From positions 1 to 61,672 of the forward strand of contig CANLVU010000002.1 in NCBI GenBank assembly GCA_947494535.1: a stretch of DNA of 61,672 bases, written 5' to 3'. Position numbers and translations under genes: made by a program. The notes beneath the pieces are model-generated. The model was given only the letters and a program-made list of their open reading frames with translations, ran no database searches and was not told the DNA's origin. Positions 42,062 to 51,474 of the stretch are shown here, piece by piece. Position 1 is the stretch's first letter. Each line of letters starts with the position of its first letter. This stretch comes from Cytophagaceae bacterium (GTDB lineage: Bacteria; Bacteroidota; Bacteroidia; Cytophagales; Spirosomataceae).

Positions 42062-43432
42062 TTATTTCGATAATGCTGCGAAGTTTGTGAAGAAATGAGG
42101 AATTGTTTCTATCCCTTTGTAAAAATTAAATAGTCCATAATGCTCATTAGGAGAGTGAATGGCGTCTGAATCAAGGCCAAAGCCCATCAAAATCGACTTG
42201 ATCCCTAATTCCTTTTCGAACAAGGCTACAATCGGAATACTTCCTCCACCACGGGTAGGTACCGGTTGTTTCCCAAACGTAGTAGCCAACGCATCTGATG
42301 CAGCCTGAAAAGCAATGCTATCTGTGGGCATCAAATAACCTTCTCCGCCGTGGTGAGCTGTTACTTTTACCTTCACCCCTTTAGGTGCAATCGCCTTAAA
42401 GTGTTCCGTAAATAAACGAGTAATTTCTGCCGAAGACTGATTAGGCACTAGGCGCATGGAGATTTTAGCATAAGCCTTTGACGGTAAAACCGTCTTTGCT
42501 CCTTCGCCTGTATAACCTCCCCAAATCCCATTCACATCTAACGTAGGGCGAATGGATGCTCGCTCTATGGTAGTAAATCCTTTTTCGCCGTAAACGGTAT
42601 CAATGCCTAAATCGTTTTGGTAAGCCTCTAAATCAAAAGGTGTCTGCGCCATCGCTGTTCTGTCCGCCGCGCTCACTTCCATTACCCCGTCGTAAAAACC
42701 TGGGATGGTGATGTGATTGAATTCATCGTGCATCGAGGCAATCATTTGGCATAAAATATTAATTGGATTAGCCACTGCACCGCCATACACACCAGAATGC
42801 AAATCGCGGTTTGGCCCCTGCACTTCCACTTCCATATAACTCAATCCGCGCAATCCCACATCGATGGACGGAATGTCATTTGCAATAATGGCCGTATCCG
42901 AAATCAAAATTACATCTGCCTTTAGCAAGTCTTTATTCGCTTCGACGAAGTTGCCTAAATTATCCGACCCCACTTCTTCTTCCCCCTCAATCATGAATTT
43001 CACATTACAAGCAAGCTCACCCGAGGCTAACATCGCTTCAAATGCTTTCAAATGCATAAAGACCTGACCTTTATCGTCACAAGCACCCCGAGCATAAATC
43101 ACGTCGTCTTTAATCACAGGTTCGAAGGGAGGATTATCCCAAAGCTCCAAAGGATCCGCGGGCTGCACATCATAATGCCCATAGACTAAAACCGTAGGCG
43201 CTGCAGAATCCACCATTTTTTCGCCATACACAATCGGATAGCCTGGTGTTTCTTCTAATCTTACCTGATCTGCTCCTGCCTGACGCAAATTGTTGGCTAC
43301 CCATTCCGCGGCCTTACGCACATCGGGTGCATAGGCTGGGTCTGCTGAAATCGAAGGTATACGTAATAAGTCTAAAAGCTCCGCCAAAAACCGATCCTTG
43401 TGAGCGGCAATAAATTCGTGTGTTGATTGCAT
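42062..43432 (-). CDS. M20-family dipeptidase
   Basis: The 456-residue metallopeptidase shows the zinc ligands in VLVYGHYDVQPAD and YARGACDDKGQ, the catalytic Glu in FMIEGEEEVGS, and RGGGSIPIV near the C-terminus. It belongs to the CNDP-like clade of M20 peptidases that cleave dipeptides. There is no signal peptide. It is followed after 1 nt by murQ and lies 20 nt after plsY. Confidence 0.94.
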   Translation of the reverse strand: MQSTHEFIAAHKDRFLAELLDLLRIPSISADPAYAPDVRKAAEWVANNLRQAGADQVRLEETPGYPIVYGEKMVDSAAPTVLVYGHYDVQPADPLELWDNPPFEPVIKDDVIYARGACDDKGQVFMHLKAFEAMLASGELACNVKFMIEGEEEVGSDNLGNFVEANKDLLKADVILISDTAIIANDIPSIDVGLRGLSYMEVEVQGPNRDLHSGVYGGAVANPINILCQMIASMHDEFNHITIPGFYDGVMEVSAADRTAMAQTPFDLEAYQNDLGIDTVYGEKGFTTIERASIRPTLDVNGIWGGYTGEGAKTVLPSKAYAKISMRLVPNQSSAEITRLFTEHFKAIAPKGVKVKVTAHHGGEGYLMPTDSIAFQAASDALATTFGKQPVPTRGGGSIPIVALFEKELGIKSILMGFGLDSDAIHSPNEHYGLFNFYKGIETIPHFFTNFAALSK

Positions 43433-43452
43433 AATAAATGAAGATAGAAAGG

Positions 43453-44097
43453 CTATAAACGTCCTTTTCGAGGAATAAGATACATCCGATTTTCCGTTCC
43501 TGAAATGATTCGTCCAATATTTTTACGGTGTGTAAAAATCACTAAAAAGGAAATGATGAATCCGAAATAAATCAAAATGGGTAATTCCTTCCCAAATACC
43601 CCAAATTGAAGCAATAAAGGAAAGACTAACGAAGTTATCATCGAACCCAAAGAAACATAATGTGAAATCGCAAAAACGACTAAGAAAACAAGGCTGCTTG
43701 CAAAGGCAGCTTGAGGATGCAAAGCTATGACCATCCCTAAGGTTGTTGCTACTCCTTTTCCGCCTTTGAAATCACAGAAGACAGGTAATAAATGACCAAT
43801 GATGGCTAAGAAACCAAACAATATCTTTAGGGTCACACACGATTCCCAATCCACTAATCCAAATGTATAAAGTATAGTGGCCAAACTAGCTGCGGCAAAA
43901 CCCTTCAAGGCATCCACAAATAAAACGATTGAACCCGCTTTTTTACCCAATACGCGAAACGTATTGGTTGCCCCTGCATTACCACTTCCATGCTGGCGAA
44001 TATCAATGCCGTGGTAGCGATCTGCATACCAAATCGCTGTAGGGATAGAGCCCAACAGGTAGCTTAGTATAGATAGGCCCACAAGTATGAATAGCAT
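43453..44097 (-). CDS. plsY: Glycerol-3-phosphate acyltransferase PlsY
   Basis: PlsY uses acyl-phosphate, made by PlsX, to acylate glycerol-3-phosphate. The 214-residue membrane protein has about six hydrophobic segments and the three conserved loops GSIPTAIW, RQHGSGNAGATNTFRVLGKKAG and FKGGKGVATTLG. plsX is in this window at 54643, about 10 kb away. Confidence 0.96.
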   Translation of the reverse strand: MLFILVGLSILSYLLGSIPTAIWYADRYHGIDIRQHGSGNAGATNTFRVLGKKAGSIVLFVDALKGFAAASLATILYTFGLVDWESCVTLKILFGFLAIIGHLLPVFCDFKGGKGVATTLGMVIALHPQAAFASSLVFLVVFAISHYVSLGSMITSLVFPLLLQFGVFGKELPILIYFGFIISFLVIFTHRKNIGRIISGTENRMYLIPRKGRL

Positions 44098-44199
44098 AGT
44101 AGAATGGTTGTAACCGCGTAAATATAGGGCGACGAGTTTATGAAATCAAATAGATCAAAAACATTCTTGAAATGTTTAAACTTTCGTCTTTGTAATGTT

Positions 44200-46719
44200 C
44201 TAAAAAGAGAAATTAACCGAAGCCATTAATCTAAATCGTTGCGGATTTCCATGATCCAAATAGGTTAAGCGATGAAAAGCTTGAATACGTAAAATCTTGA
44301 ATATGTTATCGATACCATAACCAACTTCAGCAAACGGCTTGTTCGGATCCAATGAATCAAACGTGTATTGATCTAAGAATTTGGAACGTAAAGGATTATT
44401 CACATCCTTCATGATATCGCGATTTTCAGAGCGTTGACTACCCATTAAGATATTTGCTGAAGCAATTAAACGCCATTTTAATTTCTTAATTAAAGGAATA
44501 CGGTTAAACAATAATCCATCAAAATTATGATTGTATTGAATGGAGGCATACTGATCACTTACAAATTCAAAATAATTCATGGTTGAATAAGCCGAACGTA
44601 TAAAGAAGAAAGTCTCATTTCCTAAGTGCGGAAATAAAAGTGGTGCAGGCAAATTAGATGGGGTATAGCCCGCCGAAAAGGTATAATCAGAACGACCTAA
44701 GGTACCTAATCGGAAGGTTTGGTAGGCTTTCAAGGTCACGCGGTCATACGTAAAATCTCCTCCTAGGAATCCTTTAAATCCGTGCTGGTATTTCAATGTA
44801 ATGACGGGTATACGCTTAGTAGCTAAGGTAATTCGCTCATTTCCATTCATAATGAACGTCTCGTTTTTAGCGAACCGTATTTCTAGCGTTGCAAAGGTTT
44901 CTTGGAAATAATCCTGGACGGCAGATGCACGCCCTAATTCTGGATTTAAACGATATTGAAAACGGAATAAAGGATCAAATGAACGGGTATTCAAAGAAGT
45001 CGTTACCGTAAAACCTTTGGAAAGCTCAGAGGAAAAAAAGGCTTCTGATTCGCGTCGAAAGAAAGCCCCTGAAAAAGCACCCCAGCGCGTGAAAGCATAG
45101 AATAATTTATTGTCTCCAATTAATTCTGGCGTTAAACCTACGCGCTCAATATCATAAGAATGTCTGATTCCAGCCACAGTCCACTTCTTTTTAGAGAAGA
45201 GGTAATTAACTTCAGCTGAATATTTAGGTACTAAATCCTTTGTTCCAAAACCTACATTGCCACGTAAAATCCAATGTTTATCAAAGTTAGCATTGGTTCT
45301 AAAACCTAATCGAACACGTGCACCTTCCACTTTATTTACGGCAAAACTTGAAACATAAGGACCTACCTCAATATCATTAAATTTCTTATATCCACTCAAA
45401 ATAATCTCGGCGATTTCCACATAGGTTCGAACAATCGGAAGATTCTTCACTGAATCAATCAATGCAGAAGCCATCAAATCTTGCGTACTTAGTGGTTCAT
45501 GGCGCGCATTTTTCCAAAATTCCTGATTAGGTTGCATAGCATCCTCGGCTACCTCAGTAGTTAAATCATAAAAGCCTAATTCACGGGGTTTATTCACCAC
45601 AAAATCCTTATTGGAGATGTACATTTTCAATAACATCCCAGCGCTTCCTTTGGTTAGTTCTTCCAAATCGATCAGAAATCGAGTTCTTGCTGGTAACCAA
45701 GCCCCTGAGCTAGTTTGTTCTAATTCTTGTGAGATCTTGATCTTATCGATAAAGTTTAAATTAGCCCCTTTTTCCACCGCCGCATCAATTTGCACCAAGG
45801 CAAAGGAGGTCGTGTCTATCCACATTTGGCCTCGGAATACCAAGTCCATCGGATTTTTAGGATCGAAATCCATCTGATAGCATACGTGGCCATCCACATT
45901 CACCGTGTCCCCTAAAAAGAAACTATAACTTCCTTTCCAATTATCTCCAATGGGACTTGCAAAATCCTTTCCAAAGAAGCCGACATAGTTTTGATAGAAA
46001 TTATAATTAGCCACTAAATTTCCTCCAACTAGTTGTGAAATTAAGGAACCGTCCTTAACTCCAACTCCCTTTATGTTTGTCTTAGAAATTATCTCCTTTT
46101 TTCGTTGAGGACTTTCTAAATAATAAAACTTCCCTACAGATTCCGAGATGTAGGTAGGAATAACTAGCTTTCCATCCTCTCCAGCTATTTTTTCAAATTT
46201 CTTAATAGCCTGAGCGATGTCTTTCATCACTTTCTTTTCCTTGAATTTCTCCGAGATATTATCTACATCGAGTTCCATCTTGGCATAAGAATCATATTCG
46301 TATGCCGTAAGCTTAGAACGATCGTTCTTTTCGCGGTTGCGAATAACGCCACGCAGAATCTTAAAGGCTGGATTTTCTCCAGAGTAGACAATTACCTCCG
46401 CCATTTCGCGACCAGTAGGTTCTAACTGGAAGTCAATTTCTTGCAATTTAGAGCCCCGTGTTATTTTCTTGACGCGCTTTTTATAGCCTACAAAGGAGGC
46501 AAAAAGACTATCGGCTGAATATTTAGAGTTTAACGTAAACTCGCCTTGAAAATTAGTGGTAGCTCCTTGACTAACCCCTACTAAACCCACTGAAGCAAAT
46601 GGAATTGGATCCCCATTCTTCGCATCGGAAACTCGTCCTTTAATCACAAATTGACCAAAAGAGGGAATAACCGTAAAGTATAAGAAAAATGCCAGCAATA
46701 AGCTGAATTTTACTTTCAT
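44200..46719 (-). CDS. DUF5686-like outer-membrane protein with carboxypeptidase-type N-domain
   Basis: Start at 46719 gives a signal peptide (MKVKFSLLLAFFLYFTVIPSFGQ) and 839 residues. Residues ~25-105 form a carboxypeptidase-regulatory-like domain (IKGRVSDAKNGDPIPFASVGL, TNFQGEFTL). A long middle domain follows, and the last ~400 residues look like a beta-barrel ending MASVNFSF. This matches the DUF5686 family of Bacteroidota. Function is not established; it is not a TonB-dependent receptor because it lacks the plug. Confidence 0.85.
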   Translation of the reverse strand: MKVKFSLLLAFFLYFTVIPSFGQFVIKGRVSDAKNGDPIPFASVGLVGVSQGATTNFQGEFTLNSKYSADSLFASFVGYKKRVKKITRGSKLQEIDFQLEPTGREMAEVIVYSGENPAFKILRGVIRNREKNDRSKLTAYEYDSYAKMELDVDNISEKFKEKKVMKDIAQAIKKFEKIAGEDGKLVIPTYISESVGKFYYLESPQRKKEIISKTNIKGVGVKDGSLISQLVGGNLVANYNFYQNYVGFFGKDFASPIGDNWKGSYSFFLGDTVNVDGHVCYQMDFDPKNPMDLVFRGQMWIDTTSFALVQIDAAVEKGANLNFIDKIKISQELEQTSSGAWLPARTRFLIDLEELTKGSAGMLLKMYISNKDFVVNKPRELGFYDLTTEVAEDAMQPNQEFWKNARHEPLSTQDLMASALIDSVKNLPIVRTYVEIAEIILSGYKKFNDIEVGPYVSSFAVNKVEGARVRLGFRTNANFDKHWILRGNVGFGTKDLVPKYSAEVNYLFSKKKWTVAGIRHSYDIERVGLTPELIGDNKLFYAFTRWGAFSGAFFRRESEAFFSSELSKGFTVTTSLNTRSFDPLFRFQYRLNPELGRASAVQDYFQETFATLEIRFAKNETFIMNGNERITLATKRIPVITLKYQHGFKGFLGGDFTYDRVTLKAYQTFRLGTLGRSDYTFSAGYTPSNLPAPLLFPHLGNETFFFIRSAYSTMNYFEFVSDQYASIQYNHNFDGLLFNRIPLIKKLKWRLIASANILMGSQRSENRDIMKDVNNPLRSKFLDQYTFDSLDPNKPFAEVGYGIDNIFKILRIQAFHRLTYLDHGNPQRFRLMASVNFSF

Positions 46720-46746
46720 GGTAGGGATTTTACTATGCAAACACTA

Positions 46747-46754
46747 CAAAAATA
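46747..46754 (-). promoter_or_regulatory. -7 promoter element for the DUF5686-like gene
   Basis: The minus strand reads TATTTTTG, an exact TAnnTTTG match, 27 bp upstream of the ATG at 46719. This supports that start codon. Confidence 0.58.
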
Positions 46755-46793
46755 GCAAGCTAGGCTAATATTTAGCTATCCGAAGGCACATTT

Positions 46794-47375
46794 CTATGTT
46801 TTGTCTAAGTAATTTTTGAATTTCTCCAAAGCTCGAGCCCGATGTGCAATCAGGTTTTTTTCGGCTAAGCTCATTTCGGCGAAAGTACGCGTCTCGTTTT
46901 CAGGCTGAAAAATAGGATCATAACCAAAACCCTGAGTTCCCCTAGGTACCTCTACAATGTTGCCTTGAATCTCCCCTTCGAAGGAAGTATAGGAGCCATT
47001 AGCATAATAGGTCAATACCGTTACAAAGCGTGCTCGCCGATTCGTTATTCCAGAAAGGTTAGTAAGCAATAAGTGAAGGTTCGCTTGATCGTTCTTCGGT
47101 TCTCCCGCATAGCGTGCGGAAAAGACGCCAGGTGCTCCATCTAATGCCTCTACCTCTAATCCGGAGTCATCAGCTAAGCAAGTAACTTGAAATTTTTCCG
47201 CTATATAGCGCGCTTTTTGAAGGGAATTTTCCTCAAGCGTATTCCCGGTTTCAGGAATCTCCTCCGAGAGCGATAGTGTACTTAAATCACGAATAACGAA
47301 ATTATCCTGCAACAAAGCACTCAGTTCTTCTACTTTGTGCTTGTTTTGGGTAGCTAAATAGAGAACTGGGAGCAT
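46794..47375 (-). CDS. rdgB: XTP/dITP diphosphatase (RdgB/HAM1)
   Basis: The enzyme removes deaminated purine nucleotides. The 193-residue protein shows LATQNKHKVEELSALL at the start, LADDSGLEVEALDGAPGVFSARYAG as substrate site, GFGYDPIFQP and EMSLAEKNLIAHRARAL. It shares one base with the stop of the upstream FKBP gene (TAATG), so it is the last gene of the nrnA-FKBP operon. Confidence 0.97.
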   Translation of the reverse strand: MLPVLYLATQNKHKVEELSALLQDNFVIRDLSTLSLSEEIPETGNTLEENSLQKARYIAEKFQVTCLADDSGLEVEALDGAPGVFSARYAGEPKNDQANLHLLLTNLSGITNRRARFVTVLTYYANGSYTSFEGEIQGNIVEVPRGTQGFGYDPIFQPENETRTFAEMSLAEKNLIAHRARALEKFKNYLDKT

Positions 47376-48262
47376 TATTGCACGAAAACTACTTCAATTT
47401 CAAAGTATAATGGAGAATAGCCCGGTATAGTGGCATTGCCATTCGCACCATAGGCGATGCTACTTGGCAATATAATTTTCGCCTTCTCATTTAATTTCAT
47501 TTTTAAGACAGCCTCTTCAAAACCTTTAATCACCTGACTTGTACCAGTAATAAAGGCAAATTGCCCCTCACCAAACTTAGAATCAAAAACTAATTTATTG
47601 GTAGTCGCATCTACTTTTACCGTTCCATAACCTAATCTACCTAGATACTTTACAGTCACTGTTTTACCTGTACTTACTAAAGCCGTTTCGGTGGTTGATT
47701 CAAGGGTTTTCTCAAAAACCATACCAGAGCTTGTCATTTCTGGTTTTTTAAAACCATATAGGTTTTTCATGTCTGTAATCTGTTCTGTTTCATTGCGAAT
47801 AGAGACAACTTCTACTTCTGCTCTTAGTGATGCATTGGCAGGAACATTTCCAATTGAAGTAGATCCAAAACCCAAGCTGGATGGCAATAAAAATGTCCCC
47901 TTGTCCCCCTCCTTCATCAATTGAATGATAGGAGTAAAAATGGTTTGAGATACTCCATATACGATGGATTTAAACTGCTTAGCAGGTGCATTAGTCGAAT
48001 CAACTAAGGTACCATCCAGCAGATAAAGCTTATAGCTTAACGTGACTAAATCATTCGCAACAGCTACTTTAGTCACTCCGGATGGCTTAATGGAATAATA
48101 CATCCCATCTGCCGTCTTCAACATATTCACTAATTTAGCTTGAGTGATATAGTTTTGAATTTCTGCTTCGTCATTAAGTTGCTCTTGTTCGGCAACATTT
48201 TCAACGGAACAACTAGATAAAACCACAAAAAATGAAAAAATGAAAAAGATATACTTAAACAT
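47375..48262 (-). CDS. Lipoprotein with two FKBP-type peptidyl-prolyl isomerase domains (third of three)
   Basis: A lipoprotein signal with lipobox LSSC starts the 295-residue protein. A first, degenerate FKBP-like domain spans about residues 65-160 (VTLSYKLYLLDGTLVDST ... LLPSSLGFGS). A second spans about 195-295 (VTVKYLGRL ... VIKGFEEAVLKMKLNEKAKIILPSSIAYGANG) and keeps more family residues. It would act as a periplasmic or outer-membrane foldase. It is a paralogue of the next two genes, only 2 nt from the middle one. Confidence 0.88.
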   Translation of the reverse strand: MFKYIFFIFSFFVVLSSCSVENVAEQEQLNDEAEIQNYITQAKLVNMLKTADGMYYSIKPSGVTKVAVANDLVTLSYKLYLLDGTLVDSTNAPAKQFKSIVYGVSQTIFTPIIQLMKEGDKGTFLLPSSLGFGSTSIGNVPANASLRAEVEVVSIRNETEQITDMKNLYGFKKPEMTSSGMVFEKTLESTTETALVSTGKTVTVKYLGRLGYGTVKVDATTNKLVFDSKFGEGQFAFITGTSQVIKGFEEAVLKMKLNEKAKIILPSSIAYGANGNATIPGYSPLYFEIEVVFVQ

Positions 48263-48264
48263 AC

Positions 48265-49110
48265 TTATTGAATTTTAGCTATATAAACTTCGAAAAATAA
48301 AGGGGTGTTTCCAGGAATGCTCGCATTACCAGCAGCTCCATATCCTAAAGAGGAAGGGAAAATAAGTACTGCTTTTTCTCCTAGACGCATTTTCTCAATA
48401 CCCTGCTGGAAACCTTTGACTGTTTCTGTTCCACCGATTGTTACACTTAAACTATCGGAACGAGACATATTTCCGTCAAAAGCCTTGGTATTTAAAAAGC
48501 GACCTGTGTATTTAACTTTTACGATTTTCCCTTTTGCTGGAATTTCGCCAGTACCCGCATTTAAACGAATATAGCGCAAACCATCCGTTTGGGCTTCCGT
48601 CACAGAATACTTATACTGGGTGATGAATTCACGAATCAAATCATCTTGTGTACGAACAACATATGACTTCACTTTCACCATTAAAGGGGTGTATGCAGGC
48701 AAATCGGGAAAAGCTTGCGCAGTCCCAGGTAATACGAGTGTTGCTTGTTCTCCCTCTCGCAAGGCAGACATTAAATTGACAAAAATGGGGTTTCCAAAAC
48801 CATAGCGAAAGAAATAAGGAGAATTAGCCGCTCTATTTGTACTATCTAGCACCTTACCTGTTGCCAGGTTCGAAAACTCATAATGCACAAAAAGGGAGTC
48901 ACCTCTAGTCGCTAATTCTCCTGAAGGATTCGACTTGGTAATAAAATAATAGCCTCCATTCGCCAAGGCGGTTGGATTTTGACTTTGAGAAGTAAAATAG
49001 GCTAAAATCTGTTTTTCATTTTCACTCGCCTTCACATCATCTTCTAATGCAATATCAGATAGACAGGAAAACGTAAAAAAGGCAACAAATAAGAATCCGA
49101 AAACTTTCAT
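48265..49110 (-). CDS. Lipoprotein with two FKBP-type domains (second of three)
   Basis: The 281-residue protein has the lipobox FSC after MKVFGFLFVAFFT. The N-terminal FKBP-like domain (LFVHYEFSNLATGKVLDST) is shortened and lacks the PSSLGYG loop. The C-terminal domain has VKVKYTGRFLNTKAFDGN, VKGFQQGIEKMRLGEKAVLIFPSSLGYGAAG and IPGNTPLFFEVYI, a good FKBP pattern. It lies 4 nt after its upstream paralogue. Confidence 0.88.
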   Translation of the reverse strand: MKVFGFLFVAFFTFSCLSDIALEDDVKASENEKQILAYFTSQSQNPTALANGGYYFITKSNPSGELATRGDSLFVHYEFSNLATGKVLDSTNRAANSPYFFRYGFGNPIFVNLMSALREGEQATLVLPGTAQAFPDLPAYTPLMVKVKSYVVRTQDDLIREFITQYKYSVTEAQTDGLRYIRLNAGTGEIPAKGKIVKVKYTGRFLNTKAFDGNMSRSDSLSVTIGGTETVKGFQQGIEKMRLGEKAVLIFPSSLGYGAAGNASIPGNTPLFFEVYIAKIQ

Positions 49111-49114
49111 TCAA

Positions 49115-49954
49115 TTATTTCTTAGACAATATTTCTAATTCAAATACTAAAATAGCATCTGCAGGAATACGTGGAGGTGCACCTTGTATACCATATCCTA
49201 AAGAGGAAGGAATAATAAATGTACCTTTTCCCCCTTTTTTCAATAGCATCATCGCTTCATTAAATCCTGGAACTAATTGACCCACTGGAGGTAAAGTCAC
49301 AGCAGCCCCTTTATCAAATTCTTTGCCATCTAAAAAAGAACCAATATAATTTACTTCCCATGATTCTTCCATTTTAGGACTTTCACCTGCACCTGGGTTA
49401 GAAATAGCAACATAAAGACCTGAAGCGGTTTTAGTAAATTTCTTACCAGAGCTGGCGATGTATGCATCAATTGATTTGCTATCTTTTCCAATTTGCTCAT
49501 CCGCTAACTTTCTCATTTCTTTCTCAAATTCTGCACGTGTTTGAGATTTCTTGATCTTTACGATGAAACGAATATCTGTTCCACGCTTCAAGAAAGGAGG
49601 AATCGGTTGTTGACCATCTTTAAATAAACTATCAACTGAAACGAAAATCGTTGCGCTATCACCTACAGCTAATAAACGTAGTCCGTTCTCGAATGAACCT
49701 TTAAATGCACCTTGAATTGGCGCAGGTGGCACAATATCTTGTAAAGGCTTACCTTCTTTACGCGAATCCTTAATGATTGAATCAGCCTCATTTTTGATCA
49801 CTAAATCAAACGTGATAATATCCCCCTCTTTTAACTTAGGGGCAGCGTCATCATGTTCATGTTTTTGAATTTTAACGCCTTCTACTACTTCGACCTTGTT
49901 ACACGAAGCAAGTGCTAGTGCCGATACAAAAATTACTGCTAGTTGTTTACGCAT
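49115..49954 (-). CDS. Lipoprotein with two FKBP-type domains (first of three)
   Basis: The 279-residue protein begins with a lipoprotein signal (lipobox LASC). The N-terminal domain (ITFDLVIKNEADSIIKDSRKEGKPL) is FKBP-like but divergent. The C-terminal domain shows WEVNYIGSFLDGKEFDKG, LVPGFNEAMMLLKKGGKGTFIIPSSLGYGIQG and IPADAILVFELEIL. Some FKBP lipoproteins of Bacteroidota act in gliding (GldI); whether this set does is open. It starts 10 nt after the NrnA-like gene. Confidence 0.88.
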   Translation of the reverse strand: MRKQLAVIFVSALALASCNKVEVVEGVKIQKHEHDDAAPKLKEGDIITFDLVIKNEADSIIKDSRKEGKPLQDIVPPAPIQGAFKGSFENGLRLLAVGDSATIFVSVDSLFKDGQQPIPPFLKRGTDIRFIVKIKKSQTRAEFEKEMRKLADEQIGKDSKSIDAYIASSGKKFTKTASGLYVAISNPGAGESPKMEESWEVNYIGSFLDGKEFDKGAAVTLPPVGQLVPGFNEAMMLLKKGGKGTFIIPSSLGYGIQGAPPRIPADAILVFELEILSKK

Positions 49955-49964
49955 GATATAAATT

Positions 49965-50993
49965 TTAGATATTTTTAACTCGATTTATTTCAGAAAGATA
50001 CAAAGGTAACACTTCCATTAGTTTTTTCTTTGCATCTGTTAAAGTTCCCGCAGAAAAACGACCACCTGACGCATTTTTGTGTCCTCCACCTTCAAAGTAT
50101 TTCGAAGCAAATTCATTTACCGCGAAAGGTTCAATTGACCTAAAAGATAGCTTAACGCCATCTGGACGCTCGATCATCAGAATTGACCAAACACATCCGG
50201 CAATTTGCAAACCATAATTTACAATACCTTCCGTATCTCCAGCTTGGGAATTAAATTTTGTTAAATCCTCTGCTGTAATCCACATAAAGGACAGGTGATA
50301 ATCAGGTAGGTATTCCATTCTTTGGCCTAGAACATGACCGATAAACTTCAAACGATCGATACTAGACGAATCAAATACCTTGCGATGCACTTCGTTTGTA
50401 TTCACGCCTAAGCTGATAAGAGCGGCCACTACTGTGTGCACATGGGCTGTCGTATTAGGATGCCGGAATGACCCTGTATCCGTCATAATGCCTGAGTAAA
50501 GGCAAGAACCTATCGATGGGTCTAGCAAACTTTCATCCCCCCACTCTAGGATTAAATCATAGATTAATTCACACGTAGAGGCTGCAATCGTTCGATGATA
50601 ATAATAATCGCCAAAGTCTTCCGGATCCAAATGGTGATCAATCACCACCTTCTTTGCTCGCGATTTGCGCACCAAAGGTGCCATATTATGCAGCCTTTGA
50701 ATGCCAGAGAAATCCAAACAGAAAATAAAATCTGCTTCTTCGACTAGCGCGTCGATCTGTACCTTGTGAACTAACTCGTCATAAGCCAAAATATCAGCTG
50801 CTCCGGGCATCCATTTTAGGTTAGCCGACACAGTAGAGGGTACCGCCACCGTTGCCTGAATGCCTTTTTTCGCTAAATATCCCTGAAAAGCAAGGGTCGA
50901 ACCAATCGCATCCGAATCCGGATTGTAATGGGCAGTGATCACGGCTTTCGTACCAGGAATAAGTTGGGCTTTTAATTCAGAGATGGAGGTCAT
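49965..50993 (-). CDS. DHH-family phosphoesterase, NrnA-like
   Basis: Start at 50993 gives 342 residues beginning MTSISELKAQLIPGTKAVITAHYNPDSDAIGSTLA. The frame is open further upstream but that part runs into the divergent ndk gene. The DHH motif is in VVIDHHLDPEDFG, and the DHHA1 domain ends with YFEGGGHKNASGGRF. Members degrade nano-RNAs and pAp. It heads an operon with three FKBP lipoprotein genes and rdgB. Confidence 0.92.
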   Translation of the reverse strand: MTSISELKAQLIPGTKAVITAHYNPDSDAIGSTLAFQGYLAKKGIQATVAVPSTVSANLKWMPGAADILAYDELVHKVQIDALVEEADFIFCLDFSGIQRLHNMAPLVRKSRAKKVVIDHHLDPEDFGDYYYHRTIAASTCELIYDLILEWGDESLLDPSIGSCLYSGIMTDTGSFRHPNTTAHVHTVVAALISLGVNTNEVHRKVFDSSSIDRLKFIGHVLGQRMEYLPDYHLSFMWITAEDLTKFNSQAGDTEGIVNYGLQIAGCVWSILMIERPDGVKLSFRSIEPFAVNEFASKYFEGGGHKNASGGRFSAGTLTDAKKKLMEVLPLYLSEINRVKNI

Positions 50994-51028
50994 AAAATGG
51001 GCTGGCCAGAAATAAATTTGGGCGAACG

Positions 51029-51036
51029 CAAAGTTA
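51029..51036 (-). promoter_or_regulatory. -7 promoter element for the nrnA-FKBP-rdgB operon
   Basis: The minus strand reads TAACTTTG, an exact TAnnTTTG match, 35 bp before the ATG at 50993. This supports the downstream start codon. Confidence 0.55.
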
Positions 51037-51040
51037 GAGA

Positions 51041-51048
51041 TAAATTTG
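51041..51048 (+). promoter_or_regulatory. -7 promoter element for ndk
   Basis: TAAATTTG matches TAnnTTTG, 15 bp before the ndk ATG. A second exact copy lies at 51013-51020, so two start sites are possible. Confidence 0.55.
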
Positions 51049-51063
51049 TAGAAAATTATACCA

Positions 51064-51474
51064 ATGTCGACAAACAGAACTTTCACTATGATCAAGCCAG
51101 ATGCAGTTGCAGAAGGCAACACTGGTCCCATCATTCAACATATTGAAAAAGCAGGATATAAAATTCTTGCGATGACAAAATTAAAAATGACCCCTGAGCA
51201 AGCCGGTCAATTTTACGCGGTTCACAGCGAGCGTCCTTTCTACCAAAGCCTATGTGATTATATGTCGCAAAGCGAAATCATCCCGATGATTTTAGAGAAA
51301 GAGAATGCGGTAGAAGATTTCCGTGCACTGATAGGAGCCACGAACCCAGCTCAAGCTGCTGCGGGCACAATCCGTCAATTGTTTGCCAAATCGATCGAAG
51401 CAAATGCCATTCACGGATCCGACTCAGATGAAAATGCAGCCATAGAGGGCGCGTTCTTCTTCCCAGGAGTTTAA
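51064..51474 (+). CDS. ndk: Nucleoside diphosphate kinase
   Basis: Ndk balances nucleoside triphosphate pools through a phosphohistidine. The 136-residue protein has [14 protein letters not shown] at the start, and the active His117 in [10 protein letters not shown]. It is full length. Its stop codon touches that of the convergent GT39 gene (51474/51475), leaving no space for a terminator. Confidence 0.97.
   Translation: MSTNRTFTMIKPDAVAEGNTGPIIQHIEKAGYKILAMTKLKMTPEQAGQFYAVHSERPFYQSLCDYMSQSEIIPMILEKENAVEDFRALIGATNPAQAAAGTIRQLFAKSIEANAIHGSDSDENAAIEGAFFFPGV

Noticed and set aside
50994-51134. Longer N-terminus for the NrnA-like protein
   Set aside because: It would overlap ndk and both promoter elements; family members start near MTSISELK.
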